A DNA stretch of 5,883 nt from JBKJUK01 sp046590705 (GTDB taxonomy: Bacteria > Acidobacteriota > Thermoanaerobaculia > Gp7-AA8): assembly GCA_046590705.1 (NCBI GenBank), contig JBKJUK010000356.1:1-5883 (forward strand), given 5' to 3'. How positions within the stretch are numbered: the stretch's first letter is position 1; each line of letters starts with the position of its first letter. Under the pieces are notes generated by a model. That model saw only the letters and a program-made list of their open reading frames with translations. It did not search any database and was not told where the DNA came from. The position numbers and the translations under genes were made by a program. Positions 1-5,822 of this stretch are shown here, in pieces.

Positions 1-1
1 T

Positions 2-21
2 CACAGGCAGGATTGCCTGTG
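2..21. repeat. Perfect 8-bp inverted repeat (hairpin) at left edge
   Basis: CACAGGCA at 2-9 is the exact reverse complement of TGCCTGTG at 14-21, with a GGAT loop. It lies about 50 bases before the first gene. No run of T follows on the + strand, so it is not a standard intrinsic terminator for a gene entering from the left; what follows it on the - strand lies outside the window. It could be the end of an upstream transcript, an operator or part of a dispersed repeat. Confidence 0.5.
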
Positions 22-44
22 CTCCATAATCTCGAAATAACTAC

Positions 45-71
45 AAACGGTCGCCCGTTTGAATCGGGCGA
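45..71 (+). promoter_or_regulatory. Leader with two mutually exclusive hairpins at the VWA gene start
   Basis: Hairpin 1 pairs AAACGG (45-50) with CCGTTT (55-60) around a TCGC loop. Hairpin 2 pairs TCGCCCG (51-57) with CGGGCGA (65-71) around a 7-base loop. Both are perfect and share bases 55-57, so they cannot form together. Hairpin 2 ties up the only G-rich stretch before the ATG at 71 and also pairs the A of that ATG; hairpin 1 would release both. This geometry fits control of translation initiation, but the stems are short and no ligand-binding domain is visible, so regulation is inferred. Confidence 0.35.
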
Positions 72-1123
72 TGCGTGCTCTGCCTTTCCTTGCTCTCTCT
101 CTGCTCGCCCTGACGGCTGATGCAGCAATTCAATTTCTCGCTCCCTTGCCCGGTTCGCAACTGATCGGTCCCCGGGTGATCGAAATCTCCAGCGAACGCT
201 CTGACATCAATCGCGTCGACTTCAAGGTCGACGACGTGCTGGTAGGCGTGGCCCGCAAAGCACCCTGGCGGATCATGTACGACTTCGGCACGACAGGAGA
301 AGTTCGCAGAGTCTCGGCCGAACTGCATGCTGCCGGCTTCAGAATCCGTGAATCGGCCACCGTCTCCAGCAGCGCACTGAGTACATCGGCCACCGCCAAC
401 GTCGATCTCGTAGAGGTTCCACTGGAAGTGAGTGGCAGCTCTCGCGGAATCCGAATCAGCGAACTACAGATTTTCGAAAATGATCGCCTGCAGAAGATTC
501 TGGATCTGACCGCGACCCGTCCCCCTGCAGACTTTTACTTCATCGTCGACCGCTCGCTCAGCATGTCCGGAGGACGACTCGAGAAGGTCATCGCAGCAGT
601 GAAAAACGCGCAGACCTCTCTACGCAAAGGCGACACAGCGAAGATCGTCTTCTTCAACCATCAGGTGGCCCAGGCCAGAGACCTGCGGGATCTCGAAGAG
701 ACGCTTCCTGTTCCCTCGGGAGGAACTTCCCTGCGCGACGCACTCACGTCTGTGCAGCCGCAACGACGCAGCTACCTGATCGCGATTACAGACGGTGTCG
801 ATCGCACCAGCCTGATTTCAGAATCTGCGGCACTTTCCCGACTGAATCGAAAAAACATCACGCTGAACGCACTCGTCTTCTCGCGAGATTCGGAGACCCG
901 GTTTCTGAGTGACGCGGCCTCACGCACCGGCGGACGAACGGTCCATACAAATTCCGAGGAGTTGCCGCGTGCACTGCAGGAAGTTCTGGCGGGTATTAAC
1001 AGCCGATGGACGGCCACTTACCAAAGCACCGGCAACGCCCGTGGATGGAGATCTATCCGCGTAATCGCAAAGGCACGCGGGCTCAAAGTTACCTCTGCAA
1101 GAAAAGGCTATCAGGCCGAATGA
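71..1123 (+). CDS. Exported VWA-domain protein, VWFA-related acidobacterial type
   Basis: The product is a secreted or periplasmic von Willebrand factor A protein of 350 aa. Residues 1-18 form a signal peptide (hydrophobic core PFLALSLLAL, likely cut after ADA). About 20-110 resembles a bacterial Ig-like domain (FLAPLPGS, then VDFKVDDVLVGVARKAPW). A short linker with LVEVPLEV leads into the VWA fold, about 153-315. The metal-binding MIDAS is complete: DRSLS (D160, S162, S164), T219 in GGTSLRDAL and D241 in ITDG. The end (WRSIRVIAKARGLKV, then RKGY) matches the usual tail of this family. The likely role is metal-dependent protein binding; the partner is unknown. ATG 71 is preferred because it gives a compact signal peptide; TTG 59 in the same frame would add four residues, and a stop at 38-40 limits extension. 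Neither start has a clear Shine-Dalgarno. The stop overlaps the next start (ATGA), so the genes are probably co-translated. Confidence 0.88.
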   Translation: MRALPFLALSLLALTADAAIQFLAPLPGSQLIGPRVIEISSERSDINRVDFKVDDVLVGVARKAPWRIMYDFGTTGEVRRVSAELHAAGFRIRESATVSSSALSTSATANVDLVEVPLEVSGSSRGIRISELQIFENDRLQKILDLTATRPPADFYFIVDRSLSMSGGRLEKVIAAVKNAQTSLRKGDTAKIVFFNHQVAQARDLRDLEETLPVPSGGTSLRDALTSVQPQRRSYLIAITDGVDRTSLISESAALSRLNRKNITLNALVFSRDSETRFLSDAASRTGGRTVHTNSEELPRALQEVLAGINSRWTATYQSTGNARGWRSIRVIAKARGLKVTSARKGYQAE

Positions 1124-2715
1124 GAAGCATTGCAGCCGTGCTCGCGCTTCTCCTTCTCGCGATTCCCTCCAGCGCGCAGGAATCTCCTTCCGATCGCATC
1201 TCCAGCGACTTCGAACTCGCCACGATCGAGAAGCAGATTGCCACGACCCGAGACGCCGCGTCGCTATCCGCTGCGTGGCTGAACATGGGTGACGTACGTT
1301 CGACTCGTAGAGAAAGCACCCGCGCAACCGCCGCCTACCAAACTTCACTCGAAGTCGCACAGAAAGAACGGCGCGAAGCGAGACTCGCGTCCCAGCTCAC
1401 ACGTTACGCTCAAGCAACAGCTCGCGCTGGCCTGGCCGCGTCCAGACTTTCCGATCACGCAGCAGCGTTCGATCTTTTCGAAGAGTCGCTGCGCTACCTG
1501 TCCGACGCGCCATCCACCTGGAATCTTCTCGCATCGGCGATGCTCAGTTCAGGACATCCGCCGAGAGCAGTCGCGGCGGCGAAAAACGCCGTGAGCATTG
1601 CCTCTGCGGCATCCGACGAATCAGCTGCGGGACGACTCGATCTCAATGTCTACAGGTACACACTGGCATCATCTCTGGCCGCAGATCAGAAGCAGCAGGA
1701 GGCAGTTCCGCTCCTGGAGAAAATCGTAGACGACCTGCAATCGACGAGATTCGATGATCTCCGCGAAGAAATCTCGAGAAATGAAGTCTTCGAGGTCAAA
1801 TCCTCGGTGCGATCCGACGCCGAGGCGTTCGTCTCCCTATCAAATCGCAGCAGCCTCCGTCTGGCCAGACTGTACGAAGACTCTGGACAACTCGATCGCG
1901 CAAGGAGTCAGTACGAAAAGGTCATTGCGAGACGAACCGATGACGCGATTGCACTTACCGCGCTGGCCCGACTTTCGGGAACCCTCCAGGCGCGGCGGGC
2001 GAGATTCCTGGAAAGCTTCGAGGCCAATCCATTCGCCCTCCCATTGATGATCGACTACGAGAACTTCGCGAAGTCGAACCAGCCACTCGCGGCTGCAGGG
2101 GATACGACCGCTTCACAAGTCATCGCTGTGATCAACGCACTCGTCGCACAGAATCCTCCGGCGGCCGCATCGGCGATGCAGCAACTCGAGCGAAGGCACG
2201 CATCGAATGATTCGGTCACTTATCTTTCCGCCCGACTGGCCGAAGCGCGAGGTGACTCCGCGAAAGCAGACGAGATTTCGTCCAGACTACCTTCGTCGTC
2301 AGATCACCGTGCCGACCTCAGGCTCAGATTCAACTCGCGCAGCGACGCGACCGTACCACCTGTTTTTCTGCGGCAGGGCGCGACTACAACGACCGCTTCA
2401 TCGATCGAGCTCGCAGCGCTGGTCAAGTCGTTGCGGAGTGGCAAGCTTGACCCCGAGGCGAGGCAGGGCATCGATACACTGATTGTGAAAGCCGACGTCG
2501 AAATCGAAGAAACCGTCCGTGCGGATGCAGAGACCACGGACATAGAAATGGTGAAGAGCGGTGCGACAGTATTGAAATTTCCGCAGGCCACCAGGTTCAC
2601 TGGCGACTTCAGCGGACGCAGGCGGGCCATTCTCAGTTTTAGAATTCTCGGACTGACGACGGTTCCGTCAGGTGAGGCGCTGCTCGTTGAGCCAGTGCTC
2701 CTGGAGAAACGTTGA
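1120..2715 (+). CDS. Exported TPR-repeat protein
   Basis: The product is 531 aa and probably periplasmic. Residues 1-20 are a signal peptide (Leu/Ala core, then PSSAQ, likely cut before ES). The body is almost all helical, with TPR-like units near 50-83, 98-128, 132-162, 178-204, 245-273 (LARLYEDSGQLDRARSQYEKVI, the clearest) and 364-390. Residues about 425-531 change to charged, then beta-like sequence that I cannot assign. No catalytic motif is visible, so a scaffold or adaptor role is inferred from the TPR fold. The frame is open upstream to 1006 inside the VWA gene, but the ATG at 1120 is chosen because it places the signal peptide at the N-terminus and overlaps the previous stop by 4 bases. 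Only a weak AGG precedes it (1113-1115), which fits coupling to translation of the VWA gene. The end overlaps the next gene as TTGA. Confidence 0.85.
   Translation: MRSIAAVLALLLLAIPSSAQESPSDRISSDFELATIEKQIATTRDAASLSAAWLNMGDVRSTRRESTRATAAYQTSLEVAQKERREARLASQLTRYAQATARAGLAASRLSDHAAAFDLFEESLRYLSDAPSTWNLLASAMLSSGHPPRAVAAAKNAVSIASAASDESAAGRLDLNVYRYTLASSLAADQKQQEAVPLLEKIVDDLQSTRFDDLREEISRNEVFEVKSSVRSDAEAFVSLSNRSSLRLARLYEDSGQLDRARSQYEKVIARRTDDAIALTALARLSGTLQARRARFLESFEANPFALPLMIDYENFAKSNQPLAAAGDTTASQVIAVINALVAQNPPAAASAMQQLERRHASNDSVTYLSARLAEARGDSAKADEISSRLPSSSDHRADLRLRFNSRSDATVPPVFLRQGATTTTASSIELAALVKSLRSGKLDPEARQGIDTLIVKADVEIEETVRADAETTDIEMVKSGATVLKFPQATRFTGDFSGRRRAILSFRILGLTTVPSGEALLVEPVLLEKR
2703..2706 (+). 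promoter_or_regulatory. Shine-Dalgarno GGAG supporting the TTG start at 2712
   Basis: GGAG sits 5 bases before TTG 2712, inside the last codons of the TPR gene. It helps decide the start: the next in-frame ATG (2751) would destroy the signal peptide. Confidence 0.55.
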
Positions 2716-3794
2716 AGCTCAACTCCAGATCTGCGGCCATCTTTCTGGTCATGACAGCGTTATGCGCACTCCCACTTCGGGCCGGTACAGTCGTGGAATC
2801 GAGCGGAGAGATGATCGCGGTGGCGCAGGGCGATCGGTCCAGACTCACTTTCTACGACGAGCGAGGCGCGGAAGTATGGTCAACCACGACCTCTCCCACT
2901 CCGAAAGTCATACGGTTCTCGAATGACGGTAAAGAAGTGGTCGTCCTCGATTCTGTTCAGAGCGAGGTCACGCAGGTCGACCTGACCCGTCGCACATCGA
3001 ATGTAATCAAGGTACCCGCCACTCCCATCGAAGCTGTCTGGCTCGACGACACCGCATACATTCTCTGTCGCGACGCGGAGAAACTCGTCGCCCTGAGAAA
3101 AGGTCGTGTAACCGCTGAAATCGACGTGCCTGCGGATCCCCTGTCAGTTCGCACGCACGCCGCACGGCTGTACGTCTATTCACGACTGCAGGGCGAGATC
3201 ACGGTCTTATCCCGCAGGCTCGAGCTACAGAACCGTTTCCGGGTGGCACCGTTCGCGTCAGACTTCGAGCTCGATCAGACCTATGGATATCTGGTGATCC
3301 CGAGACGTGGTGCACTGGTTTCGTTCAGGCTGGAAGGAAAGCCAGCAATACAAACCTTTGCAGTCGGCGCGGTACCCGTGGATCTGAGCATCGACAGGGG
3401 GAAGAGCGCTCTCAAGGGCACTACCCTGCTCATCGCAGACCCTGCCTCGAAACGAATCTGGCGGGAAGAAGGGACGCAGTCGATGAGCGAGGCCGTGGGT
3501 CGCGGTTTCGTTCGCGGCCTGCTCGGATTAGGCCTCTACAGGCCTGCATCGCTCGAGTATCCAACGGGCGTCGACCGCATCGCGAGATCCGGCAACGTCG
3601 AACTTGCGTACGACAGCAGCAGTCGAACGGTGTACCTCGCAGCAAAGAACGGCGCAATCGTGCTGGCGAGAAATGTAGCAGCCCAGGGATACGCAGCGGC
3701 GGGCGAGCGTTTGTGGTACTGGGACGAGTCCGATCGAAAGCTGCGATCCACTCCACTTCGGATTGTACGAAAACAGCGCCCAGCTGCCCGCTGA
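2712..3794 (+). CDS. Exported beta-propeller-like protein (TTG start)
   Basis: The product is 360 aa. Residues 1-24 are a signal peptide: a basic start (K2, R6), hydrophobic AAIFLVMTALCAL, then LPLRA with likely cleavage before GT. No lipobox is seen. The mature part has successive four-strand-like units near 66-91, 107-129, 144-170, 185-207, 223-251 and 297-320, spaced like blades of a YVTN or quinoprotein-type propeller (for example FSNDGKEVVVLD then VTQVDL). No catalytic residues stand out, so a binding or scaffold role is inferred. A Gly-rich hydrophobic stretch at 260-274 (AVGRGFVRGLLGLGL) interrupts the pattern and may be a membrane-touching loop. The C-terminus is basic (RIVRKQRPAAR). 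TTG 2712 overlaps the TPR stop (TTGA) and has GGAG 5 bases upstream. A different propeller subfamily cannot be excluded. Confidence 0.8.
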   Translation: MKLNSRSAAIFLVMTALCALPLRAGTVVESSGEMIAVAQGDRSRLTFYDERGAEVWSTTTSPTPKVIRFSNDGKEVVVLDSVQSEVTQVDLTRRTSNVIKVPATPIEAVWLDDTAYILCRDAEKLVALRKGRVTAEIDVPADPLSVRTHAARLYVYSRLQGEITVLSRRLELQNRFRVAPFASDFELDQTYGYLVIPRRGALVSFRLEGKPAIQTFAVGAVPVDLSIDRGKSALKGTTLLIADPASKRIWREEGTQSMSEAVGRGFVRGLLGLGLYRPASLEYPTGVDRIARSGNVELAYDSSSRTVYLAAKNGAIVLARNVAAQGYAAAGERLWYWDESDRKLRSTPLRIVRKQRPAAR

Positions 3795-3839
3795 CCGCTC
3801 CCCTGACCGGCAGGTACGCCCGTTGCAGTTTGGGTCCCG

Positions 3840-4832
3840 ATGGCTGAAAAACTCCAATGCGTCCGCTGCGGGCGCATGATCGATGCGATCGCGCGGGTCT
3901 GCCCGTACTGCAACATTGATCGGACCGGGAACGTATCCGTCGCTCCTCCTCCTGTACTGCACGACTTCGGAACGGGTCAAGCGGATCCGACCACAGAGAC
4001 TCCCACCATGAAGCAGATTTCCCGCGAGGCGAGAACGCTTCTGATGGTGGTGGGCGCGATCGCATTGATGGTTGCAACGTTCGCGATCGGCGGACTTTAC
4101 TATCGGATCGGAAATCGCCCGTCGAAGTCGGCGCAAGACGGAAGGGACGCTCCCGTCGCCGAAATCGCCCAGGTCAATTCAGACACTCCCGATCTGATGC
4201 TCACGTCTGAGCCTGGAACCGGACCGAGTGCAGGCCGCATCGTCACGACTGCGCCGTCAACCACGACCGCTGAGCAGATCCCCGGTGACATCCAGAGACG
4301 GGACGCTACAGCAATGCCTTCGACACAATATTCGACGATCCTCGAGCAGGCACGATCCGAAGAACGCTCACGAGCCGCCACTGTCGCCAGCGTCGATCCT
4401 CGCTCCATCAGCACTTCTCCTTTCCCTGTGACAGTGCCTCCGCGACCGAGACGCCAGACTGCCCCGCCCGTTGCTGCGACTGAAAACTCGGAGACTCGAC
4501 GTGACTCGCAATCGACTCCGACTGGCACTTCGAGTACATCGGAAGATCGACCGGTCGAGACCCGCCGTACGAGTCCTGTTCCGTCCTATCAACCTCTGCC
4601 GAAGATGAGTCGACGAGAAATCGTGAAAAGCGGTTCGGTGCGTTTGAATCTTACGATTGGCGCAGACGGTACCGTGAAAGAAGTAGACATCCTCGAGACC
4701 ATTCCGAACGTGACGCCGAAAATGATCGCTGCCGTACAGAGATGGCGCTTCAAACCGGCCACCGAGAATGGCCGGCCTGTCGAGGGAACTTACCTGGCTG
4801 ATATATTCTTTAAAGCGAATGAAGACGACTAG
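3840..4832 (+). CDS. Zinc-ribbon, single-helix, TonB C-terminal domain protein
   Basis: The product is a predicted inner-membrane protein of 330 aa. A zinc ribbon occupies 7-24 (CVRC and CPYC; C7, C10, C21, C24). One membrane helix follows at about 66-89 (LLMVVGAIALMVATFAIGGLYY), preceded by arginines, so the ribbon should be cytoplasmic. Residues about 92-255 are a Ser/Thr/Pro/Arg-rich periplasmic linker. Residues about 265-326 form a TonB C-terminal domain: SVRLNLTIGADGTVKEVDIL, then the hallmark WRFKPATENGRPVEG. TonB domains usually contact outer-membrane receptors, but many short TonB-family proteins lack the classical N-terminus that couples to ExbB/ExbD. Here a zinc ribbon replaces it, so energy coupling is doubtful. 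No ExbB or ExbD is in view. The start is 45 bases after the propeller gene and only a weak GGG (3832-3834) precedes it; the ATG is supported by Cys spacing identical to the next gene. Confidence 0.85.
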   Translation: MAEKLQCVRCGRMIDAIARVCPYCNIDRTGNVSVAPPPVLHDFGTGQADPTTETPTMKQISREARTLLMVVGAIALMVATFAIGGLYYRIGNRPSKSAQDGRDAPVAEIAQVNSDTPDLMLTSEPGTGPSAGRIVTTAPSTTTAEQIPGDIQRRDATAMPSTQYSTILEQARSEERSRAATVASVDPRSISTSPFPVTVPPRPRRQTAPPVAATENSETRRDSQSTPTGTSSTSEDRPVETRRTSPVPSYQPLPKMSRREIVKSGSVRLNLTIGADGTVKEVDILETIPNVTPKMIAAVQRWRFKPATENGRPVEGTYLADIFFKANEDD

Positions 4833-4847
4833 CCCGCCCAGCAGAAG

Positions 4848-4853
4848 AAGGAG
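4848..4853 (+). promoter_or_regulatory. Strong Shine-Dalgarno AAGGAG before the second zinc-ribbon gene
   Basis: AAGGAG lies 8 bases before ATG 4862 in the 29-base gap. It is the best ribosome binding site in the window, so this gene is probably initiated independently rather than by coupling. Confidence 0.75.
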
Positions 4854-4861
4854 TGTGAGAT

Positions 4862-5497
4862 ATGCGGGCTAACGGAGTCTGCTCCGCCTGCAGCAGAACC
4901 ATCGATGGTGAGGCCCGGATCTGTCCGTACTGCGGAGCGAACCCCACCACCGGTGAGCGCTTCGACGCGACCGAAATCCTACAGGCTCATTTCACCAGGA
5001 AGCAGGATCTGCCTGTACATGAGACTGTCCTGGAATTCTTCAGGAAGCGACAGAGCCTCGTGGTGGGCCTGGGGAGCGCCGTCTTACTTGCGCTGGCCTT
5101 CTTCGTGCTGCAGTTTCTTTCAGCGCGAAACGCAGCCACTGCCGCCGAAGCTCCTGCCATTCCGCTCACCGAAGTTGCAGACCTGAGTAACAGGCCCAGT
5201 GAGACAGAGAAGATTCCAATTCCGAACCTGGAGTTCCAGCATGACGGGAACGCGCGGAGCGTAAGAACGCTGCTGATGGAACCAGGAGCGGTGGCACCAC
5301 CTCCGCCAGTGACTCCGCCGTCTGCGCTTCCCGCCCAGGGAAGCGCACAGACGCAGACAGCCTCACCATCCGTTGCATTCGGAGTGAACCCGGGTCGCCC
5401 GGCAGCCACCACAGGGACACCGCCACGAGCATTGCCAGCGGCACCGGCCTCGCGGCCAGTCGCTCCAATACCGTCACCTCGACCGCGACAGCAGTAG
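4862..5497 (+). CDS. Zinc-ribbon, single-helix membrane protein with Pro/Ala-rich tail
   Basis: The product is 211 aa and related to its upstream neighbour at the N-terminus. The zinc ribbon is at 7-24 (CSAC and CPYC; C7, C10, C21, C24), with the same R-x-I-D and A-R-[VI] core between the pairs. A linker and basic FFRKR (59-63) lead into one membrane helix at about 66-87, predicting a cytoplasmic ribbon and periplasmic C-terminus. Residues 88-140 are polar. Residues 142-211 are low-complexity Pro/Ala/Thr/Ser, ending PSPRPRQQ, with no folded domain. Such a tail could span the periplasm, or be the linker of a longer protein whose end domain is missing. After the TAG at 5495-5497 the same frame stays open for 29 codons to TAG 5585-5587, so a premature stop is possible. 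The function is unknown; context suggests it works with the zinc-ribbon/TonB protein. Confidence 0.8.
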   Translation: MRANGVCSACSRTIDGEARICPYCGANPTTGERFDATEILQAHFTRKQDLPVHETVLEFFRKRQSLVVGLGSAVLLALAFFVLQFLSARNAATAAEAPAIPLTEVADLSNRPSETEKIPIPNLEFQHDGNARSVRTLLMEPGAVAPPPPVTPPSALPAQGSAQTQTASPSVAFGVNPGRPAATTGTPPRALPAAPASRPVAPIPSPRPRQQ

Positions 5498-5533
5498 CAG
5501 CGCATTCGCAAATCTCCGCTTCAACACAAGACG

Positions 5534-5585
5534 ATCCGCGACGTCATTCCGAAAGAGCACGCCGTGCTCAATGGCGAGCGCGGAT
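5534..5585 (+). other. Imperfect hairpin with three 7-bp stems downstream of last gene
   Basis: The outer stem is ATCCGCG (5534-5540) with CGCGGAT (5579-5585). The middle stem pairs 5542-5548 with 5570-5576 (CGTCATT with AATGGCG, one G-U pair). An inner palindrome pairs GAGCACG (5555-5561) with CGTGCTC (5563-5569), where the one-base centre means the top pairs must open to form a loop. The left side carries a 6-base bulge, CCGAAA (5549-5554). The only other irregularity is A5541 opposite A5577-G5578. No U-run follows, so it is not a classic terminator. It may be a 3' UTR element or part of a small RNA; it also overlaps the open tail of the last gene, so selection on protein is an alternative. 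Confidence 0.45.
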
Positions 5586-5597
5586 AGGACTTCGACT

Positions 5598-5661
5598 GAG
5601 GAATCTACGGGCAAGGTTCGCGCTGAACATTTACAGCGCGGGCCCTGTGCGTAGATTCCTC
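5598..5661 (+). other. 28-position imperfect hairpin, candidate structured RNA or MITE-like palindrome
   Basis: Bases 5598-5625 pair with 5634-5661 in perfect register around the loop AACATTTA (5626-5633), with no bulges. The outer 12 pairs are perfect (GAGGAATCTACG with CGTAGATTCCTC) and so are the inner 7 (CGCGCTG with CAGCGCG). Between them are six pairs, three of them G-U (5611-5648, 5617-5642, 5618-5641), and two mismatches (G5610/G5649 and A5614/C5645). The G-U pairs would become C-A mismatches on the opposite strand, so a + strand transcript folds better. The following GCACCCACCC has no U-run, so this is not a standard intrinsic terminator. It could be a 3' end stabiliser, small RNA, or small non-autonomous mobile palindrome. 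Confidence 0.6.
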
Positions 5662-5725
5662 GCACCCACCCATCCCGCCGCTTCTAATGAACGGTTTCTG
5701 AATATCGGTGTGAAGGCTGCCTTTG

Positions 5726-5822
5726 AGGGCCGGAGGCCCGGCATCGAAATAGCCCAGGCCGTAAGGCCTTGGGGTCTCGAATCGCAACGACGATGATTCC
5801 GAGCCCCGGAAGGGCGGCATCG
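5726..5822. repeat. REP-like palindromic repeat cluster, A-B-A arrangement
   Basis: Three short GC-rich palindromes lie in a row. The first type-A unit has GGGCC (5727-5731), GGA, GGCCC (5735-5739), then GGCATCG. The type-B unit has CCCAGGCC (5753-5760), GTAA, GGCCTTGGG (5765-5773), a stem with one extra T. The second type-A unit has GCCCCGGAAGGGC (5803-5815), then GGCATCG again, 76 bases after the first copy. From memory, arrays of this style (a GCCGCCC..GGGGC unit alternating with a CCC..TTACGG..GGG unit) are scattered through Acidobacteriota and Planctomycetes genomes and give spurious short proteins. Whether a RAYT transposase mobilises them here cannot be seen. Confidence 0.6.

Noticed and set aside
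25..30. CATAAT as a -10 promoter element for the operon
   Set aside because: It matches TATAAT at five of six bases, but no -35 lies at the right distance (bases 2-8 read CACAGGC) and there is no extended -10. Sigma factor preferences of this organism are unknown.
1006..1119. 38-codon 5' extension of the TPR gene inside the VWA gene
   Set aside because: It would bury the signal peptide, and the overlap with the conserved VWA tail would be long; ATG 1120 fits better.
3784..3813. Repeated CTGACCG (3791-3797, 3803-3809) and a 5-bp CTGCC/GGCAG pairing after the propeller gene
   Set aside because: Too short and weak to be a terminator or operator; no U-run follows and the next gene begins 45 bases on, so read-through is more likely.
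3430..4136. Long - strand open frames across the propeller/TonB gene junction
   Set aside because: They are Arg/Ser/Cys-rich and overlap two well-supported + strand genes, as expected for antisense frames in GC-rich coding DNA.
4987..5511. 174-codon - strand open frame opposite the second zinc-ribbon gene
   Set aside because: Its Gly/Ala-rich sequence mirrors the Pro/Ala codons of the real gene, and there is no ribosome site or recognisable domain.
5474..5665. 63-codon - strand frame over the hairpin region
   Set aside because: Its first part is just the arm of the 5598-5661 hairpin, and it runs into the end of the + strand gene; no ribosome site or family resemblance.
5605..5820. 71-codon - strand frame starting MPPFRGSE
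   Set aside because: It is a translation of the palindromic repeats (RPYGLGYFDAGPPALKG), a typical spurious protein from this kind of repeat.
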